Shown: piece after piece, positions 1 to 5,478 of the stretch
Numbering within the stretch: position 1 is the stretch's first letter
How the letters are laid out: each line of letters starts with the position of its first letter
Source: Candidatus Methylomirabilota bacterium
GTDB taxonomy: Bacteria; Methylomirabilota; Methylomirabilia; Methylomirabilales; Methylomirabilaceae
NCBI GenBank assembly: GCA_016200385.1
Contig: JACQEV010000062.1
Location: 1 to 6,740 of the forward strand
DNA: 6,740 nt
Direction: 5' to 3'
Notes under the pieces: generated by a model
Seen by the model: the letters and a program-made list of their open reading frames with translations, nothing else
Database searches by the model: none
What the model was told of the DNA's origin: nothing
Translations under genes and position numbers: made by a program

Positions 1-393
1 AGGGCCTTCTTCGTCACCAATACCCACATCAGCGCAGAGGCCCTCTACCGTCGGATCAGCGGCCGGGACCGCCGGATCGGGCTCGTCACCGTCTATCGAA
101 CCTTGAAGCTCTTGAAGGAGGCAGGGCTCGCCCACGAACGGCAGTTCGGTGAGGGACGCGCCCTCTTCGAGCATGCCTCCAGCGAGCGCCACCACGATCA
201 CATGATCTGCACCGACTGTGGCAAGATCACTGAATTCGAGAACTGCAAGATCGAGGCGCTCCAGAAACAGGTCGCCCGCAGGTTCGGATTCACCCTTCGG
301 TATCACAAATTGGAGCTGTACGGTCTCTGCCCCGAGTGCCGCGCGAACACCAATAGGGGAGCGGGAAGGGTTCGCGCGGTTGGGGCCCGCTGA
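1..393 (+). CDS. fur: Fur-family ferric uptake regulator, 5' end missing
   Basis: The frame is open from the first base and ends at TGA 391-393, giving 130 residues. By comparison with E. coli Fur about 24 N-terminal residues lie outside the window. The visible part starts in the winged helix (HISAEALYRRI at residues 9-19, then GLVTVYRTLKLLKEAGL at 27-43, the DNA-recognition helix) and continues into the dimerisation/metal domain. The HHDH motif (64-67) and the zinc-binding pairs C70/C73 and C110/C113 are all present. So are H9, E57, E85 and H102, which match the conserved Fur metal-site positions. Fur proteins bind Fe2+ and repress iron-uptake genes. The near-consensus Fur box just downstream supports Fur rather than Zur or PerR, although sequence alone cannot exclude those relatives. 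The C-terminal tail after residue 117 is Arg/Gly-rich and lacks the His-rich tail seen in many Fur proteins. Confidence 0.93.
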   Translation, partial: RAFFVTNTHISAEALYRRISGRDRRIGLVTVYRTLKLLKEAGLAHERQFGEGRALFEHASSERHHDHMICTDCGKITEFENCKIEALQKQVARRFGFTLRYHKLELYGLCPECRANTNRGAGRVRAVGAR

Positions 394-397
394 GATA

Positions 398-419
398 CCC
401 CGGAACTTCCGGGGTTTTT
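398..419 (+). terminator. Rho-independent terminator of the Fur gene
   Basis: Starting four bases after the Fur stop codon, CCCCGGAA (398-405) is the exact complement of TTCCGGGG (407-414). Allowing for a realistic loop this is a 6-bp all-G/C stem with a 5-base loop (AACTT). It is followed directly by TTTTT (415-419). It separates the Fur gene from the FTR1 promoter and makes FTR1 an independent transcription unit. Confidence 0.88.
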
Positions 420-432
420 ATCGGGGCGGTAG

Positions 433-460
433 TTGAAAATGATATTCATTGTCATCTAAC
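433..460 (+). promoter_or_regulatory. Predicted sigma-70-type promoter of the FTR1 gene
   Basis: TTGAAA (433-438) matches 5 of 6 bases of the -35 consensus. After a 16-base spacer, TCTAAC (455-460) matches 4 of 6 bases of the -10 consensus. The spacer is almost filled by the Fur box, the usual arrangement for iron repression. The element lies just after a terminator and about 50 bases before the ATG of the permease. The -10 is weak, so the exact start of transcription is uncertain. Confidence 0.55.
435..453 (+). promoter_or_regulatory. Fur box (iron-responsive operator) upstream of FTR1
   Basis: GAAAATGATATTCATTGTC matches the classical 19-bp Fur box GATAATGATAATCATTATC at 16 of 19 positions. 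The core AATGA-TAT-TCATT is a perfect inverted repeat. The site lies inside the predicted promoter, so iron-loaded Fur would block RNA polymerase there. It is AT-rich in otherwise GC-rich surroundings, which makes a chance match unlikely. Confidence 0.85.
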
Positions 461-510
461 CCAATGGCGCGATTTCGAGCCGATCCGAGACGACTTGCAG
501 AGGAGGAACA

Positions 511-1362
511 ATGATCGCTGGAATGCTCATCACCATTCGGGAGGGACTTGAGGCTTTCCTCATCACCGGAATCCTCTTGGGATACCTGAGGAAGGTCGGC
601 CGCCCCGCCCTCAGCCGATACGTCTGGGCTGGGACAGTCGTGGGCGTGCTGGCCAGCATCGGGTTAGCCATGATCTTTCAGAGGCTTGCCGTGGAGTTCG
701 AAGGCCATCGGGCCGCCCTGTTCGAGGCGACAGCATCTGGCATCGCCGTGCCGATCCTGAGCTACATGGTGCTCTATATGCAGCGCCAGTCTCACAAACT
801 CAAGGGGGAGGCGGAGGTCAAGGCCGAGTTGGCGATCTCGACTGGCCAGGTTCTGGCCCTTGGGACCCTCGCGTTCATCACCGTGCTGCGCGAGGGGCTG
901 GAGACCGCCCTCTTTCTCACAGCCCTTACCACCCGGGTTTCAGGCGGGGGGCTGATGCCAGGCGCCATCCTGGGACTGGTACTGGCAGCGGCGATCGCCT
1001 ATACGATCTTCGCCTCGACGATACGGCTGAACCTGCGACGCTTCTTCATCGTGACCGGCTTCCTGCTCATTTTCATCGCGGCCGGCCTGTGCGCGCACAT
1101 CTTCATGGCCCTTCACGAAGCCGGCTTTCATCTCCTTGGGATGACCGCCTGGAGCACCAAAGCGATCCTGGACAGCGAGAGCTTCCTCGGGCGGCTGCTC
1201 CACGCCTTCATGGGGTATCACGATGAACCAACCGTGATCCAGGTGGTGGCCTACTTCGGGTATCTCGGCATCATGAACTGGGCCTTCCTGAGGGCGGTGA
1301 AGGCGACGGCACGACCCAAGCCGGCCCTGCAGGACATCCCGAAGCACGTGGCCGCCCGCTGA
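511..1362 (+). CDS. FTR1-family iron permease (EfeU-like)
   Basis: A 283-residue inner-membrane protein, close to the size of E. coli EfeU. FTR1 permeases move iron across the membrane using REXXE motifs inside helices. Both expected copies are present: REGLE at residues 10-14 in the first helix and REGLE at 127-131 in the fourth. I count about seven hydrophobic helices (roughly 1-26, 38-58, 76-90, 113-140, 148-169, 178-200, 243-262), as is typical. The ATG at 511 is preceded by a strong Shine-Dalgarno AGGAGG (501-506). The Fur box and promoter upstream indicate induction under iron starvation. Known FTR1 systems pair the permease with an extracytosolic partner such as EfeO, EfeB or P19, or a multicopper oxidase in fungi. 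None is encoded next to it here. The nearest redox genes are the FMN-binding protein and ApbE about 2 kb downstream. Confidence 0.93.
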   Translation: MIAGMLITIREGLEAFLITGILLGYLRKVGRPALSRYVWAGTVVGVLASIGLAMIFQRLAVEFEGHRAALFEATASGIAVPILSYMVLYMQRQSHKLKGEAEVKAELAISTGQVLALGTLAFITVLREGLETALFLTALTTRVSGGGLMPGAILGLVLAAAIAYTIFASTIRLNLRRFFIVTGFLLIFIAAGLCAHIFMALHEAGFHLLGMTAWSTKAILDSESFLGRLLHAFMGYHDEPTVIQVVAYFGYLGIMNWAFLRAVKATARPKPALQDIPKHVAAR

Positions 1363-1476
1363 GGGGGTGGCGAAAGGGTGTGGATGGCTCACGGAACAGG
1401 AGGTACGTGAGGAGGGCAATTAAGAAGAGCAGCTTCTAACTGTTTCGAGAGTTCAAGCGCTAAAGAGAAGGCGACC

Positions 1477-1516
1477 CCACCGCCCCTTGCTTGGCGGCCG
1501 GTGCGGTGGAGCCGCC
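1477..1516 (+). other. Two competing hairpins in the porin leader
   Basis: CCACCGC (1477-1483) can pair with GCGGTGG (1503-1509), forming a 7-bp stem. GGCGGC (1493-1498) can pair with GCCGCC (1511-1516), forming a 6-bp stem. Each 3' or 5' arm lies within the loop of the other, so the two simple hairpins exclude each other unless a pseudoknot forms. Neither is followed by a T run, so neither is an intrinsic terminator. GC-rich DNA produces such pairings by chance fairly often. Confidence 0.3.
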
Positions 1517-1681
1517 TGCTGCCTCGGATGGCCATTCGATCACATGACCCCGCAGGGCCCTTCTCTTTTCTGGCCTTCCTGGCAGTGCAAGTCTAGCAAC
1601 CTCGATGGAGCAAGTCCAGGGAAAAGGGCGGCGTGTCGGCAACCCAGCGAAGAACCGATAGCACCCAATTGATGAGAGGAG

Positions 1682-1686
1682 AGGAG
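1682..1686 (+). promoter_or_regulatory. Ribosome binding site fixing the porin start
   Basis: AGGAG, within a purine-rich run, lies 6 bases before ATG 1693. It selects this ATG over an in-frame GTG at 1633, which has no comparable site and would place 20 polar residues ahead of the signal peptide. Confidence 0.75.
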
Positions 1687-1692
1687 AAACCC

Positions 1693-3273
1693 ATGAAACG
1701 ATTGCTGATGCTTTTCGTTGCGTTGGGTGTAGTGATGATCTTCGGTGGGATGGCAGTCGCGGCTACATTGGAAGACCTGGAGAAGCAGCTCCAGGATATT
1801 CAAAAGCAGATTCTGCAGATGAAGGAGGAGAAACAACGACAGGATCAAAAGCTACGGGAGGTGGAGGCGGCCCAAGCCGCGCAGAAGGAGGAGGTCAAGA
1901 GAGAAGCGGCGAGCCTGCGCGAACAGGCCAGGCGGGTCTCTTCGGAGCTGGCCGAACGGGTGAAGATCGGCGGGTACGGCTCGGTCCGATTTGAGTCAAA
2001 CAGCCTCAAGGAGCAAAGCAGTACCTTCACCTTCCGGAGATTCGTCCTCACTGCGGATGCCAAGCCGGCCGACCCGATGCGGGTCTACCTGGAACTGGAG
2101 TTTGAACGGTTCACCCAACTCGAACTCGAGAGGACGACTCGGCCCGAGGCGGGCGGACTACGGGTTTCGGAGGCCATCGAAGGCACCGATGGATCGGAGA
2201 TCTCGATTGAGCAGCTCTGGTTCCAGTACGACCTCTACCCCTGGCTGAAGTTCCGGACCGGTCAGGTCCTGGTCCCGCGTGGCCGATTCAACATCAATCA
2301 CGATGACAACCGCTGGAACATCGCCCGACGCTCTCTGGTTGATCGCGGCGTGCCGGTCCTGCCGGTGAAAGCGGCCTGGCCTGAATTGGGGGCTGGCTTC
2401 CTGGGCGACATCCCCCTGGGAGAGATGGGGAAACTCACGTATCAGGCCTACGTCATCAACGGGGTCGCCCTCGACGCTGAGGTGGAAAAAGTCGTTCAGG
2501 CCCGCCGTAAAGACACACAGAAGCTGGAGCTCGAGGCTGAATTCAGGCCATCCAGGGGGACGGCGAAGCTGGACGTGAAGGACAGCAAGGCGGTCGCAAC
2601 CCGCATCGCATGGAGCCCATTTCCTGGCCAGGAGATCGGCGGCTCATTCTACTATGGGCGCTACACCCCAAAGTTCTTGAGCGACGAGTCGCTCATCGCC
2701 TTCGCCGTCGACGGCTTGACGACGATCGGGCCATTCGAGATCGAAGCCGAGTATGTCAATACGAACTTCCGAAACATCGATCGGGTGGCGCGTAGCTTCG
2801 CCCAGGTCGCTGTGAAGAAGGAAGCCGAGAACGAAAGCATCGACGGGGGGCTCGAGGCCGAGGTCGAGTTCGGGCTGGCGGGACTCGCCAGAAACAAGCA
2901 TGGCTACTGGATTGAGGGACGGTACAGGTTCTGGCCGGAGTTCCTGACCCCGACCATCTTCGGCAAGTACTTCGAGAACCCTCAACTCATCGCCATTCTG
3001 CGAGGCGAGCAGGTCTGGCTGAACGGCCTCGTCCGAGAGGCAGAGTTCGAGAACGGAGTTCTCACCAATCTCGAACAGGAGAATCGCCAACTCTATAGGG
3101 TCACCGCGGGCCTGGCGTACAGGCCAACTCCCCTGGTCGTCTTTCAACTGGCCTACGAGTACACGAAAACCGACCGGGGACGGAGCCTGGCGGAGGTCAC
3201 CAATTTCCTCACGGCTCAGGGGAGCGAAGACGATGCCCACGCGGTGCTGGTCGGCGTTGCCTTTGGCTTCTGA
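1693..3273 (+). CDS. Outer-membrane porin with N-terminal coiled coil
   Basis: A 526-residue exported protein. Residues 1-23 form a Sec signal peptide: basic MKR, a hydrophobic core, and a probable AVA cleavage site before residue 24. Residues about 25-88 are rich in Leu, Glu, Lys and Gln in heptad spacing with almost no Gly or Pro, so they form a coiled coil that could act as a periplasmic or trimerising stalk. From about residue 92 (GGYGSVRFES) alternating polar/hydrophobic stretches indicate a beta-barrel. FRRFVLTADAK (114-124), VYLELEFE (131-138), GQVLVPRGRFN (190-200) and the final VGVAFGF resemble porins of the phosphate-selective O/P type. The terminal Phe is the outer-membrane assembly signal. 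Substrate selectivity cannot be read from sequence. It appears to head the set with the FMN-binding protein, ApbE and a membrane protein, suggesting an outer-membrane entry route for their substrate. Confidence 0.82.
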   Translation: MKRLLMLFVALGVVMIFGGMAVAATLEDLEKQLQDIQKQILQMKEEKQRQDQKLREVEAAQAAQKEEVKREAASLREQARRVSSELAERVKIGGYGSVRFESNSLKEQSSTFTFRRFVLTADAKPADPMRVYLELEFERFTQLELERTTRPEAGGLRVSEAIEGTDGSEISIEQLWFQYDLYPWLKFRTGQVLVPRGRFNINHDDNRWNIARRSLVDRGVPVLPVKAAWPELGAGFLGDIPLGEMGKLTYQAYVINGVALDAEVEKVVQARRKDTQKLELEAEFRPSRGTAKLDVKDSKAVATRIAWSPFPGQEIGGSFYYGRYTPKFLSDESLIAFAVDGLTTIGPFEIEAEYVNTNFRNIDRVARSFAQVAVKKEAENESIDGGLEAEVEFGLAGLARNKHGYWIEGRYRFWPEFLTPTIFGKYFENPQLIAILRGEQVWLNGLVREAEFENGVLTNLEQENRQLYRVTAGLAYRPTPLVVFQLAYEYTKTDRGRSLAEVTNFLTAQGSEDDAHAVLVGVAFGF

Positions 3274-3334
3274 GGCGACGACATCGGGCCTCGGAGGGCT
3301 TTTCCTCTACCCTCCACGCTCCCTCTCATGCTAT

Positions 3335-3339
3335 AAGGA
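3335..3339 (+). promoter_or_regulatory. Ribosome binding site choosing among three tandem ATGs
   Basis: AAGGA overlaps the first ATG (3339), lies 2 bases from the second (3342) and 5 bases from the third (3345). Only the third has normal spacing, so 3345 is taken as the start of the FMN-binding protein. Confidence 0.65.
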
Positions 3340-3344
3340 TGATG

Positions 3345-3926
3345 ATGCTCTCCCGGCGCTGCTTCCTGACCTCCATTCTCACCCCCGCCCTCATGGCCCT
3401 GACTCCGGACCTCCTCACCGCACAGGAGGGGGTCTTTCTTGCTGAGGATGAAGCCCCCAGGGCTGTCTTTCCAGAGGGAACTTCCTTCGAAAAGAAGATC
3501 GTCCCCTCAACTGAGGCGCTGCGCGAGAAGATGAGGGACCTTCTAGGCAGGACACGACCGTCGATCTGGGAAGACGCCTATGTGACCTACCAAGTCCGCC
3601 GGAACGGAGAGCGGCTTGGCATTGCTGTCATTGTCGAAGAGATCGGGAAACACCGCTCCATCACCTTCATCGTCGGCATCAAACCTAATGGGAAGGTCAA
3701 GGACGTCGCCCTGATGGTCTATCGTGAGGCCTACGGGGGGGAGGTTCGAGAACGGCGCTTCATGCGCCAGTACCACGATAAGGATCTCGCTGCCCCACTC
3801 CTGCCCTATCGAGACATCGTCAACATCGCCGGAGCCACCCTCTCGGTCCAGTCGATCGGCCGAGGGGTCAAGAAGGCCCTTGCCCTTGCGCAGTTCCTCC
3901 CTCTTGATGGGCCCCGTCAGCCATGA
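3345..3926 (+). CDS. Exported FMN-binding-domain protein (RnfG/NqrC-type fold)
   Basis: 193 residues. The N-terminus carries SRRCFLT (residues 3-9), which fits the twin-arginine consensus S-R-R-x-F-L-K, then a hydrophobic stretch to about residue 20 and a probable cleavage near TAQ 25-27. Export through Tat is therefore likely. The C-terminal half is the FMN-binding domain known from RnfG, NqrC and extracytosolic flavoproteins: VYREAYGGEVRERRFM (125-140) and RDIVNIAGATLS (156-167), then a basic helix GRGVKKALAL. FMN is joined by phosphoester to the Thr of the GAT motif, here T165. The family's usual Asp and Ser/Thr before that site (as in D-x-I-S-G-A-T) are Val159 and Ala162 here, which is unusual. 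There is no heme motif and no second redox domain. The next gene is the flavin transferase expected to modify it, overlapping by 4 bases (ATGA), so the two are probably translationally coupled. Confidence 0.85.
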   Translation: MLSRRCFLTSILTPALMALTPDLLTAQEGVFLAEDEAPRAVFPEGTSFEKKIVPSTEALREKMRDLLGRTRPSIWEDAYVTYQVRRNGERLGIAVIVEEIGKHRSITFIVGIKPNGKVKDVALMVYREAYGGEVRERRFMRQYHDKDLAAPLLPYRDIVNIAGATLSVQSIGRGVKKALALAQFLPLDGPRQP

Positions 3927-4942
3927 TACCTTCCCATCTGAGCGCCGCACTTCACTCCCACAAGCCTTCCGGGCGAGCCCATCCCGTCGCTCTGCGGGAG
4001 ATCCACTACGTCATGGGAACCTTATTGGATATCACTCTGCATCATGAAACGGAGGAAGAGGGGAAACGGCTACTGCGCAGGTGTTTTCAAGAGGCCCGGC
4101 GGCTGGAAGAGGTCTTCTCGACCCATGATGACGGCAGCGACCTCAGCCGCCTTAACCGGCACGCTGGGCTGGGGCCGTTCGAAACCAGCGGGGAGCTCTG
4201 GTCGGCCCTGGAGATCTGCCTGCGCCTCGGAAGAGGAACGGAAGAGGCCCTGGACATCACCATCGGACCCCTCATGGACCTCTGGAGGGCGGCCGAAGAA
4301 CGTAGCGCCCTCCCGTCACCCGCTTCCGTGGCGGAGGCCCTAAGCCGGAGAGGGATCTCGAAGGTCCATCTCCTTCCTGATGGGAGGGGAGAATTGCGAC
4401 AGGCCGGGATGCGACTGGATCTTGGCGGGATCGGCAAGGGGTTCGCTGTGGACCGACTGAGGGAGCTCCTGATCCAAGAGGGCATTGAGCGCGCTTTTAT
4501 CAACTTCGGGAGGAGCAGTCTCGCTGCCGTCGGGTCGCCTCCGGAGCGAAAGGCATGGCCCGTCCTGCTCCAAGGCGACGACGGAGAACCTCTTAGCGTC
4601 GTCCATCTGAGGGATCAAGCCCTCTCCGTCTCTGGCAGCTTCGGCCAGTCGTACAAGATCGGGGAAACACGCTACGGCCATCTGATCGATCCACGGGATG
4701 GCTTCCCTGTCCGCCTCCCTTCCCTCGGCGTGGCCGTGGCTCGGACAGCCACCGAAGCCGAAGCCCTCACGAAGGCGCTGGTGGTATTTGGGCCTGAACA
4801 AGGCTTCGCTGTTCTCAGCCGATTTTCGACGGCCGAGGGCCTCTTGACCCTTTCCAACGGCTCGAGGATCACCACCCCCAGATTCACCGAAGCAGTCCGA
4901 TTCGAGACCGAAGGAGCCACTTCGAGAAAGGATATCAGTTGA
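3923..4942 (+). CDS. apbE: FAD:protein FMN transferase (ApbE family)
   Basis: 339 residues, normal for ApbE. The enzyme uses FAD and Mg2+ to attach FMN to Thr in partner proteins. Landmarks in order: MGTLLDITL (31-39, the entry strand), HDDGSDLSRLN (68-78), DITIGPLMDLW (111-121), DLGGIGKGFAVDR (166-178, FAD-binding core), NFGRSS (194-199), GHLIDPRDGFPV (252-263, matching the family's H-I-I-D-P-R-x-G), and ATEAEALTKALVVFG (276-290). Three positions differ from the commonest form: GG became GR at 196-197, the metal-binding Asp of ADALST became Glu280, and its Thr became Lys284. The start is the ATG overlapping the previous stop. An upstream in-frame TGA (3905-3907) leaves no alternative upstream. 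The first 25 residues are polar, with no signal peptide or lipobox, so unlike many ApbE proteins this one may act in the cytoplasm. Confidence 0.93.
   Translation: MIPSHLSAALHSHKPSGRAHPVALREIHYVMGTLLDITLHHETEEEGKRLLRRCFQEARRLEEVFSTHDDGSDLSRLNRHAGLGPFETSGELWSALEICLRLGRGTEEALDITIGPLMDLWRAAEERSALPSPASVAEALSRRGISKVHLLPDGRGELRQAGMRLDLGGIGKGFAVDRLRELLIQEGIERAFINFGRSSLAAVGSPPERKAWPVLLQGDDGEPLSVVHLRDQALSVSGSFGQSYKIGETRYGHLIDPRDGFPVRLPSLGVAVARTATEAEALTKALVVFGPEQGFAVLSRFSTAEGLLTLSNGSRITTPRFTEAVRFETEGATSRKDIS
4927..4932 (+). promoter_or_regulatory. Ribosome binding site supporting a TTG start
   Basis: AAAGGA lies inside the end of apbE, 6 bases before TTG 4939. There is no ATG or GTG at suitable spacing, so it supports the unusual TTG as the start of the membrane protein. 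Confidence 0.6.
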
Positions 4943-5472
4943 AGAACTTTACCTATCCTTTATATCGTCTCTCCGCGGCCACTCGGGAGGTCAAGATCAT
5001 CTACACCGCCTTCTTGTTCTTCATGGCGATCGGCATGTTGACTACCGGTCTCTACCAGTTCAAGCGGATCGGGGCCACCTACGATCTGGTCGTGGCGTAT
5101 TATCGCGGCGGGGATTTGGGACAGGAGATGGCCTTCCCGAAAACCTTTGTCCAGCTTCTCGAGACCACCCATTTCCACGCCTTCATCATGGGGGTCGCCT
5201 TCCTCATCCTCGCCCACCTCTTCATCGCCACCTCGCTCGGTCCGCGAGCGAAGTGGTCCTTCATCGGCCTTGCGTTCTTCTCCTCCCAGGGTGATCTCGC
5301 GGGAGCCTGGCTCATTCGATATCTGTCCCCCGCCTTCGCCCTCCTCCAGCTCGCTTCCTGGCTTGCCATGTGGCTGGGATATGGGGCCTTGATCGTTCTC
5401 CCGCTGTACGAGATGTGGGGAAAGGGATGGGGGCAAGCTGAGGGGAAGGGAACCACTCAGACGGAAGAATGA
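4939..5472 (+). CDS. Small four-helix membrane protein, possible redox partner
   Basis: 177 residues from a TTG start that overlaps the apbE stop (TTGA), with a Shine-Dalgarno 6 bases upstream. I do not recognise the family by name. Hydrophobic segments lie at about residues 18-40, 76-99, 105-126 and 131-156. The second begins with ETTHFH (75-80) and has a further His at 93, so H78/H80 and H93 sit on one helix about 13 residues apart, roughly the spacing of heme b ligands in b-type cytochromes. These are the only His residues, so at most one heme or a metal site is suggested. A conserved-looking loop, GGDLGQEMAFPKTF (57-70), joins helices 1 and 2. The third segment contains Gln117 and Asp119, unusual in a membrane helix. 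The tail after 160 is polar and probably disordered. Its position behind the FMN protein and ApbE suggests it passes electrons from quinol to the flavin or anchors that protein; this is inference. Confidence 0.8.
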   Translation: MKNFTYPLYRLSAATREVKIIYTAFLFFMAIGMLTTGLYQFKRIGATYDLVVAYYRGGDLGQEMAFPKTFVQLLETTHFHAFIMGVAFLILAHLFIATSLGPRAKWSFIGLAFFSSQGDLAGAWLIRYLSPAFALLQLASWLAMWLGYGALIVLPLYEMWGKGWGQAEGKGTTQTEE

Positions 5473-5478
5473 AGCCTT

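Larger units (their letters stand above)
1363..1692 (+). other. 330-base non-coding stretch / probable porin mRNA leader
   Basis: No convincing gene of normal size is present on either strand. Near the left end there are two Shine-Dalgarno-like motifs (AGGAGGT 1398-1404 and AGGAGG 1410-1415). The first precedes a 10-codon GTG frame (1407-1439). The middle part (1477-1516) holds two mutually exclusive GC-rich hairpins. The right part contains an imperfect 10-base direct repeat (1587-1596 and 1610-1619). I see no T-rich terminator after FTR1, no Fur-box-like site, no clear sigma-70 promoter and no riboswitch class I can recognise. It may be the leader of the porin transcript, or the remains of a decayed gene. 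Confidence 0.6.

Noticed and set aside
940..1419. 159-codon open frame on the minus strand across the FTR1 gene
   Set aside because: Its product is a low-complexity Gly/His/Glu mix with no recognisable domain; it mirrors the FTR1 coding sequence.
1633..1692. GTG at 1633 as an alternative start for the porin
   Set aside because: It would put 20 polar residues before a textbook signal peptide and has no good ribosome site; ATG 1693 has AGGAG at 6 bases.
1363..1692. Riboswitch in the porin leader
   Set aside because: Compared by memory with cobalamin, c-di-GMP, SAM, TPP, fluoride and NiCo/Fe-type consensus cores; none is present.
2644..3240. 198-codon open frame on the minus strand inside the porin
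   Set aside because: Soluble-looking but without any family landmarks, and fully inside a well-supported porin gene in high-GC DNA, where opposite-strand frames stay open by chance.
3286..3304. Possible terminator between the porin and the FMN-binding protein
   Set aside because: The stem (GCCT/AGG-G-C before TTTT) is only about 4 bp with a bulge; too weak to call, and read-through would be expected.
3330..3337. Extended -10-like TG-C-TATAAG before the FMN-binding protein
   Set aside because: No -35 at proper spacing, and transcription would begin at the start codon itself; the overlap with the ribosome site explains the sequence better.
3338..3356. GATGATGATG run as a second Fur box
   Set aside because: Only about half the consensus positions match, there is no inverted symmetry, and it lies on the tandem ATG codons.
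4960..5436. 158-codon minus-strand frame opposite the four-helix membrane protein
   Set aside because: Highly charged Gly/Glu-rich product typical of the reverse complement of a membrane-protein gene.
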